Part shown: piece by piece, positions 58,101-64,000 of the stretch | How positions within the stretch are numbered: the stretch's first letter is position 1 | How the letters are laid out: every line of letters begins with the position of its first letter | Source of the DNA: Spongospora subterranea | Taxonomy: Eukaryota > Endomyxa > Phytomyxea > Plasmodiophorida > Plasmodiophoridae | Direction: 5' to 3' | Length of the DNA: 64,000 nucleotides | NCBI GenBank assembly: GCA_900404475.1 | Contig: OUQQ01000052.1 | Location: 1 to 64,000, forward strand | Program-made: the position numbers and the translations under genes | The notes under the pieces: generated by a model | Told to the model about the DNA's origin: nothing | What the model saw: the letters and a program-made list of their open reading frames with translations, nothing else | Databases searched by the model: none

Positions 58101-59056
58101 GAAGAAATCATCTGATAATACCGTTTCCGCAACGGTGATGGCGTTCTCCAGCGTTAGTGAGGTACTGGTAATAGGATATAGTAATGGGGAAACCATTGCC
58201 TATCGTTGCGATAAGAAAGGGGATTGGTACAGATTGGGCACGGTTGCTCTATCAGGGATAGCCACGGCAATGATCTTCTGCCAACAGGCTCATCTATATG
58301 TTGGATTTGCATCAGGTTCAATATCATTAGGATTTCTATTCAATCGCTGATTTCAAGACAGGCCTGATTTCCTGTGTTGATTTTAAAGACTTTTCTAGCG
58401 GAAGGCACCAGCGATCATCATCACAAATTAAGGCACAGTTTAAAGAGGGGAGAGATATTCAATGCGCGTGGACAAAACAAGCTATCGGCTTAGCAATACG
58501 ATCATTAACAATAATCCATCAACCTACGTATTTACTAGCGATAACGGAATGCGGAAGAGCCGTGTTTTTTGACGATGATGGGGGCGTCCTATCGGAACTG
58601 GGCGTGGATGAAAAAGAGAATTGGAAGTTAAGGATATCTACACAAGAGCATCAATTACAGCGCAGAGCAGCTGCCACGACCATCCTAAGCGACCTAGAGA
58701 ATCAAGATAACCTGATTATCATAGATGGGATTGACCAACAAGACAGACAAGTCCCTCTGGCCTCGAGCCATGTGTCAAGGCCGCGATATATACCAGACAA
58801 GTCACAGACGAGACTGGACGGGCTTAGGTCCTGCGTCAAGAACAGAACGAGGCGCAGTTGTGGGAGCGCAACCAACAGCGACAGTGATAATCAGTCAGCG
58901 GAAGGACAAGACAGCGGCAAACCGACCCGGGAAAATCTTGTAGTTGCATCGGATAGGATGACGGCCTGTTTGGCCAAGGTCGCATCTAAACACATGCTCA
59001 ACAACCCAGATCTAACTCGCTCGAACGCGAGGACCGCTAAAAAGCTGAATAAATAG
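55178..59056 (+). CDS. CFAP337/WDR49-WDR64-like protein (EF-hand-like N terminus plus WD40 repeats)
   Basis: A multi-exon gene. The start chosen is ATG 55178 (MGGPPLSERAKYLQFSKSLQ); upstream in-frame sequence is less convincing. The N-terminal helical region contains an EF-hand-like segment (AIEELFQMVDVDGIGCVTIE), degenerate for calcium binding. An in-phase splice (aa|gtaag at 55628 to ag|atctgaag at 55804) leads into WD repeats: SGQRLLYSSSMDQTIRLWDV, ILTGDAIGIIKVWDGHNFMC, SQRHLQIWSMMTGKLDLQLP and VLVIGYSNGETIAYRCDKKG. The tail (58562-59056) is charged and disordered. Degenerate EF-hands before WD40 repeats are seen in WDR49 (CFAP337)/WDR64, proteins linked to cilia. Stop-proximal AATAAA motifs lie at 59048-59062. 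Not all exon joins are proven. Confidence 0.65.
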
Positions 59057-59219
59057 AAATAAAATCAATCAACCAGATTAACCGTGAGTACAATCAAAGA
59101 ACTTTGGCATTTTTCGAAACCGTTCAAGTGAATGCCGCGACGGAGTTGATGATGAGAGTGGAGGCCGCAGGTTTGGCTACGTGCACTCAGTTGCCCCCGA
59201 ACCGGAATCATCGTGGACC

Positions 59220-62200
59220 ATGGCGGGTGTTGGGCCCTGGTCCCCAAGCCCTGAGGGCGTGGCCCAGATCCTTCAGCTGCTCCGGGATAGTCGTACAGCC
59301 GACAACGTTCAGCACCAGCGCATCTATCACCGCCTTGAAGATCTTAAACAGCACCCCGAATTTAATGCTTATCTTTCCAGGATCATGTCGTCTCGTGAGC
59401 TTGAGATCGATATCCGATCTAGGGCGGGTCTTATGCTCAAAAACAATATTCGTGAAAACTATGAGAATATGGTGCCAGGGTAATATCTGTCTCACCCAGT
59501 ATTTGAAACACAACTCCACCGTTACGTTACGCATTGATAGCGCCATTATAGGTCATCAATTGTTGATTTCACAGATTTTGTTTGTTGATTTTGTTACAAC
59601 GGTTTGGCAATATCATCAATAGAAAACGTCGTCTGCAGTTTCAGCCACTTTTTCAAGCGTTAACGCATGAGACGAACTGAACACTGATCAGACACACTTC
59701 TTTACGAAAACGAACTGTTTCGTTAAACCTTTAACCATTTTATCTGCTCGATTTTTTCGATGAAAACTGGTGTGAATTGTATGCAGTTAGTTAACAATGA
59801 AATTTAGGGGTATCGAATCGATTCAGGTCGAAGCTATGAAATCATTGGGCGATGAATCATCGATAATTCGGAGAACTGCCGGCACTATCATGGCTACTAT
59901 CGCCATAAAAGTGGGTTGTACATTGTGCTGCGTCAACCAATGGACTCATTTCTACGCTAGGGTCCAATATCGGGCGTCGCCGCGCTGATCGCGGCCATGT
60001 GCTCTGTCATGAAATCGCAGTTGAACCCTAACGCCATGGATGTAACGATACATCGTTGAATTGCCAGTTATGTTACCAATGGTGACTGTTCAGGGGGCAC
60101 TTAATGCACTCACCAAGATCTGTGAAGATTGTAGCGATGAGCTATCGCGTTTGGAGGATATGGGGGAGAATGAGTGCATTATCGTCACGCAGATGATTGC
60201 ACTTCTAATCGCCACCTTCTTCCACTCCGACGAACGGTTCCGTTGTATGGCCATCACTGCCATGAACAGGTTTCTTGTTAATATGCCCAAGGTCAAAATA
60301 GTGATCAACAGTTTTCAGCTTTAGCAATCTACTTAATTGAATCATCATTAGCCAAATGGGGTTTGACGTCGAATTTTATGTCGATCTGTTTTTTTCCAGT
60401 GCTCATCGTCGCCATGCTTCGTTTCTAACGTTGTGTTTTTCAGGCACTGTTTCTGCAAATGGATTCCTATCTGCGTGGCCTATTCGAGTTGGCTCGCGAT
60501 CCCTCACCCGACGTGCGTCGCCAGCTTTGCAATGCGCTTTGCATTCTTTTGGAGATCCGATTCGTGCTGATCAAAGGCAGCATTATACAGATTATCGAGT
60601 TCATGATCACGGCCAGCTCTGATCCTGTATTTGTGATTGCTCACTGTGTTTTTTAATCATCGTTTTTTTTAAGTTTTCTTATTTCGCGCTTGAATTGTGT
60701 TTCCAAACCTTCCAGCATTTGTGGTTTCCCATTCTATCCTGGTGATGGAGATGTCTCATATAGCGCTTCTGTCTGTCCTAGGACCCTGGTGTCTGTATCG
60801 ACGCCAATGAGTTCTGGAGTATATATTGTAGCAATGAAGAATGCGATCTTACTCTTCTCTACCGATATCTACCTGCCATTTTGCCCGTTTTGCTTAAAGG
60901 TGCCATATACCAATCACCTTTTCATCGCATATCCGACGTGTTTCATTCGCGAAAATTCCCCGTTTTTATGAAGAATATCGTTGTTGCTTTCACGTTGTGA
61001 TTGTTTCTCCACTTTTAAGCGTGCAAGTTCCGAAAATATATTGGGGCTTTATTTATAGTCCTATTTAAGTAGGTCTGATTATTTTGTTCAGGGATGCTGT
61101 ATAGCGATGATGATCCCACCGTACTAGCGTTTTCCGAGAACGACGACAACGAGAATGTCCCTGATCGGCCCGAAGATATTCGCCCTCGTTTTCACCATTC
61201 GCGTAAACTTTTCCTTGTTCGTGACTCTCCTGGACTCAATTATCGTTGACCATCATGCTGTCCCAGGGGTGTCAATGTCAGCTGCCACCGACAATCTTGC
61301 ACATATATCGGACGGCAACGAATCCGATGACGATGAAGACGGTTAGCGTACCTTCTAGTCGTTTGTTTGAGTCGTTAGATCAACAATTGGGCGATTGTTT
61401 TTGGTTTCAAAATCAGTCAATTTTGTCAATCTATTTTCATATCGTTAATTAAGGTTTGATTGGCATGGGCTGTTATTTGACCGTTCGCTGTTTGGTTGCT
61501 ATTCAGCATCGGAATGGAACATCCGGAAGTGCAGCGCGTCGGCATTGGATAAGCTATCAACCACATTTCGCAATGATATTTTACCCATTCTCCTGCCATT
61601 GCTCCAGGTATTCCTTTTTCCTCTCTGTATTCGCTTTTTCAACTTCAGCCCCGGTTGGAAACTTTTCCTATCGTTGTTGATAATTCCAGTGTCTGGTCAG
61701 CCTTATTGGCTGTCAAATCTAGAATGCAATCATTAGTTAGCCCTCTGTTCTGCACATCAACTTTGATTTGAACTGAACTGTTACAATGCTGCTGTCTTCA
61801 AACTACATTCATGAAGTTTTCAATTTTTCAGCGCATCTCAGCATATCTCGTTGCCGCTGTATATATCATGTTTTTGCTAACGTGCTTTTTAGACGAATTT
61901 AAGCAATGTATCTGATTGGCGCGTTCGAGAATGTGGAATCTTATGTCTAGGCGCAATTGCCGAGGGCTGTCTATTGGGTCTGGAGCCCCATCTCCCAACT
62001 CTAACTCCCTACATGCTGCAGCTTCTACATCATGACCCGCACCCGCTAATACGCAGCATCACCTGCTGGACCTTGTCCCGATACGCTGGCTGGATCGTCA
62101 GATCATCGTCGCTATTCGAACCAATACTACGTGCGCTTCTAGATAGGATTTTAGACAGGAACAAAAGGGTCATCCAACCTCTATATATCATTTCTCGTTA

Positions 62201-64000
62201 TTTCCCTTGGTTTTCTGAATTGTTGCCGTTTCGAAACGCTTTCAGGACTCCTGAACCTAGTTGGATTTTTTTAATGGGTTTGCTTGCCAACATTAATTTG
62301 CATTCGATTATTCGGCTGGTTTTTCGAATGATTTTGGTCAACACTTATTTTCCTTTGTGCATTTGGTGCAGGTGCAAGAAGCTGCGTGTTCATCGTTCGC
62401 AATTATTCTAGAGGATGCAGGTCCCGTCGTCATTCCATATCTATCACATATAGTTCAGAATCTGATCGTTGCGTTCAATAAGTAATCCCTGTTTTACTTT
62501 ATTGGGTTTTCGATGATTTCATGTTGCCAAATTCTTTGCTGTTACCTTTTTTTTTTCGAAGTTCCACATTGCATCAATGATTTGTCTCTCGCATCGGCTT
62601 TATCTCGTGGTCAGCCCTTTTTTCTGCAGACTGTTCATGTTCATTAAAATATGGTTTCTCAACATTTTTTCGTTGCTGTAGATATCAGGCTCGTAACCGA
62701 CCTTTGCTTTACGATGCAATTGGGTCGTTAGCCGATGCCTGCGGTACCGATCTAGGCGCTAGCATTGAGTTGGTCACGCCTTTGGTGAACCGACTTATAA
62801 TGCAATGGAACTCAACCTGCAACGACGATACGGCCATGTTCTCTCTCCTTGAGTGTTTAACTTATGTTGCTCAAGTAATACCTGTGTCGTTCCGTATTTG
62901 TCGCTATTATTAGTTCAGTTGCAAATGTTGTGTTCTACTGACAATTTTTCAGTCCAATTTATCGCATGTTCTTTTTTTTTTTTTTGCTGCGCCTATTCGT
63001 ACTGTGTCTATCCTTATTGTATTGGTGTAGTCTTTGGGCAGCGAATTCCGTCCTTTCGCTGCAGGGACGCTACAACGCTGTTTACAGATTATCCAAGAGA
63101 CTCTTACTGCCTTAAGAGCAGCCCTTGCCGCTGGTACTTTCACATTTCATTTACACTGTTCATCAAATATTCCCAGCGCGAACCCCCTTTTGTCCAGTTG
63201 GTTGCCGGATTCCTTAGCCAAACCCTCTTTTTTAACCATTTTGGATTCTCATCGCTCTATTACCAGTTTCAAGTTGAGAAATCAATCTGAATTTTCACTT
63301 CGTTATGACCCATTGTTACATGTTTTAATATATTTTACCATAACCAAACCGACCAGGAATTGCTCGAGGTCTTAGTTCTATTTGCCCAACTTCCATTTTT
63401 CAGGGGACAGGAGCGTTCCGTATCCGGATAAAGAGTTCATCGTGTGCAGTCTAGACCTATTGTCTGGGCTATGCGAAGGCCTCCAGACTTCAATTGACGA
63501 GCTGATTGGGCCGCCTGGTTCGGTCAACAACCAGGCGCTTCTGCAATCATTGTACGAATGTGCCAACGATTCTTCCCCTGAAGTGCGCCAATCGGCCATC
63601 GCTCTAGTTGGAGATTTAGCCAAGTATTATCGCTTTATCTTCCAATTCCCTTGTTTCCGGATTTTTTTCGTGTTTTTGTTTTCTGGTTGATATTAATCAG
63701 CGCCCGTTGTTATATCTCATTATCCATCATGTTGTTATCTTCTTTTCCCCTTGCCCTGTCAAAATGCATTAGAATTGTTTTCGATTTGCATGCTTCCCAC
63801 TATTATTTGTCCTAATTTCTAGTCCATGTGGAAAACGTTATTTTACAGTTTCACATGTTGCTGTCAATGCTAATGTTGCTGAGATTCAAATGCATGTCTT
63901 TTCAACACAAACTTAGTAATATCATAATTGGTTTGAGTCCGTTGCGACGAAATTCTCGCTCATTTCTTTATGTTGTCAGATTCGCGATCGAGGTTTTGCG
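59220..64000 (+). CDS. TNPO1: Transportin (karyopherin beta-2), partial: runs off the right edge
   Basis: A nuclear import receptor of HEAT repeats that carries PY-NLS cargo and is unloaded by RanGTP. The start [20 protein letters not shown] (ATG 59220) is followed in order by [133 protein letters not shown], the acidic HEAT8-type loop ([12 protein letters not shown]), [89 protein letters not shown] and [19 protein letters not shown]. At least ten introns, many T-rich and 100-250 nt. The C-terminal cargo-binding repeats lie beyond 64000. Confidence 0.93.

Noticed and set aside
1..64000. tRNA genes
   Set aside because: I looked for B-box-like gttcga/gttcaa contexts with a matching acceptor stem by eye and found none convincing; a tRNAscan run would decide.

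Overview
This is eukaryotic nuclear DNA. Genes are split by GT-AG introns of roughly 47-230 nt, there are RNA-processing and COMPASS-type chromatin genes, and remnants of both copia and gypsy/chromovirus retrotransposons. A 635-base N gap shows it is a scaffold assembly. Three genes belong to motile-cilium families (a DNAL1/LC1 outer-arm dynein light chain, an LRRC9-like protein, a CFAP337/WDR49-like protein), so the organism probably has a flagellate stage. A zoosporic fungus or a zoosporic protist such as a plasmodiophorid-like rhizarian would fit. The sequence alone does not let me choose between them.

Layout. 1-2.0 kb: broken copia pol ending in a polypurine tract and a probable 3' LTR. 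2.0-4.5 kb (minus): a tandem-BRCT protein like Crb2/Rad9/53BP1. 4.7-9.5 kb (minus): a many-exon secreted subtilase with a C-terminal membrane segment. 10.0-13.3 kb (minus): RAD54B/Rdh54-type SNF2 translocase. 13.6-14.4 kb: 55-bp minisatellite around the assembly gap. 14.6-17.4 kb: scrambled gypsy chromovirus debris (chromodomain, integrase, RT linker and gag in mixed orientations) with large hairpins. 18.0 kb: C2H2 zinc-finger gene. 18.8-19.7 and 25.0-27.4 kb: three diverged copies of a SAM-like ORF inside a low-copy duplicated segment. 20.4-24.0 kb: an 8-exon protein with an XPF-like/HhH end resembling SHOC1/ZIP2. 27.4-28.1 kb: second C2H2 gene. 28.6-29.3 kb: foldback element. 29.5-30.5 kb: a convergent pair of short related ORFs. 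30.5-32.4 kb: CFP1/SPP1-like COMPASS subunit. 33.98-36.3 kb: SNRNP40. 37.2-42.6 kb: LRRC9-like. 43.3-46.3 kb: unidentified membrane-protein exons. 47.4-48.9 kb: DNAL1. 51.1-51.7 kb: copia gag/protease remnant. 53.1-53.6 kb: QCR9. 53.6-54.3 kb: Cys-rich secreted/anchored protein. 55.2-59.1 kb: CFAP337/WDR49-like. 59.2 kb to the right edge: transportin (karyopherin beta-2), cut by the window.

Functional themes. The left half carries three likely DNA damage or recombination genes (BRCT mediator, RAD54B, SHOC1-like). The right half carries cilium genes among housekeeping genes. There is no operon logic; co-location may be chance. Exon joins are given only where I could check splice dinucleotides and reading phase by hand; other spans are approximate.
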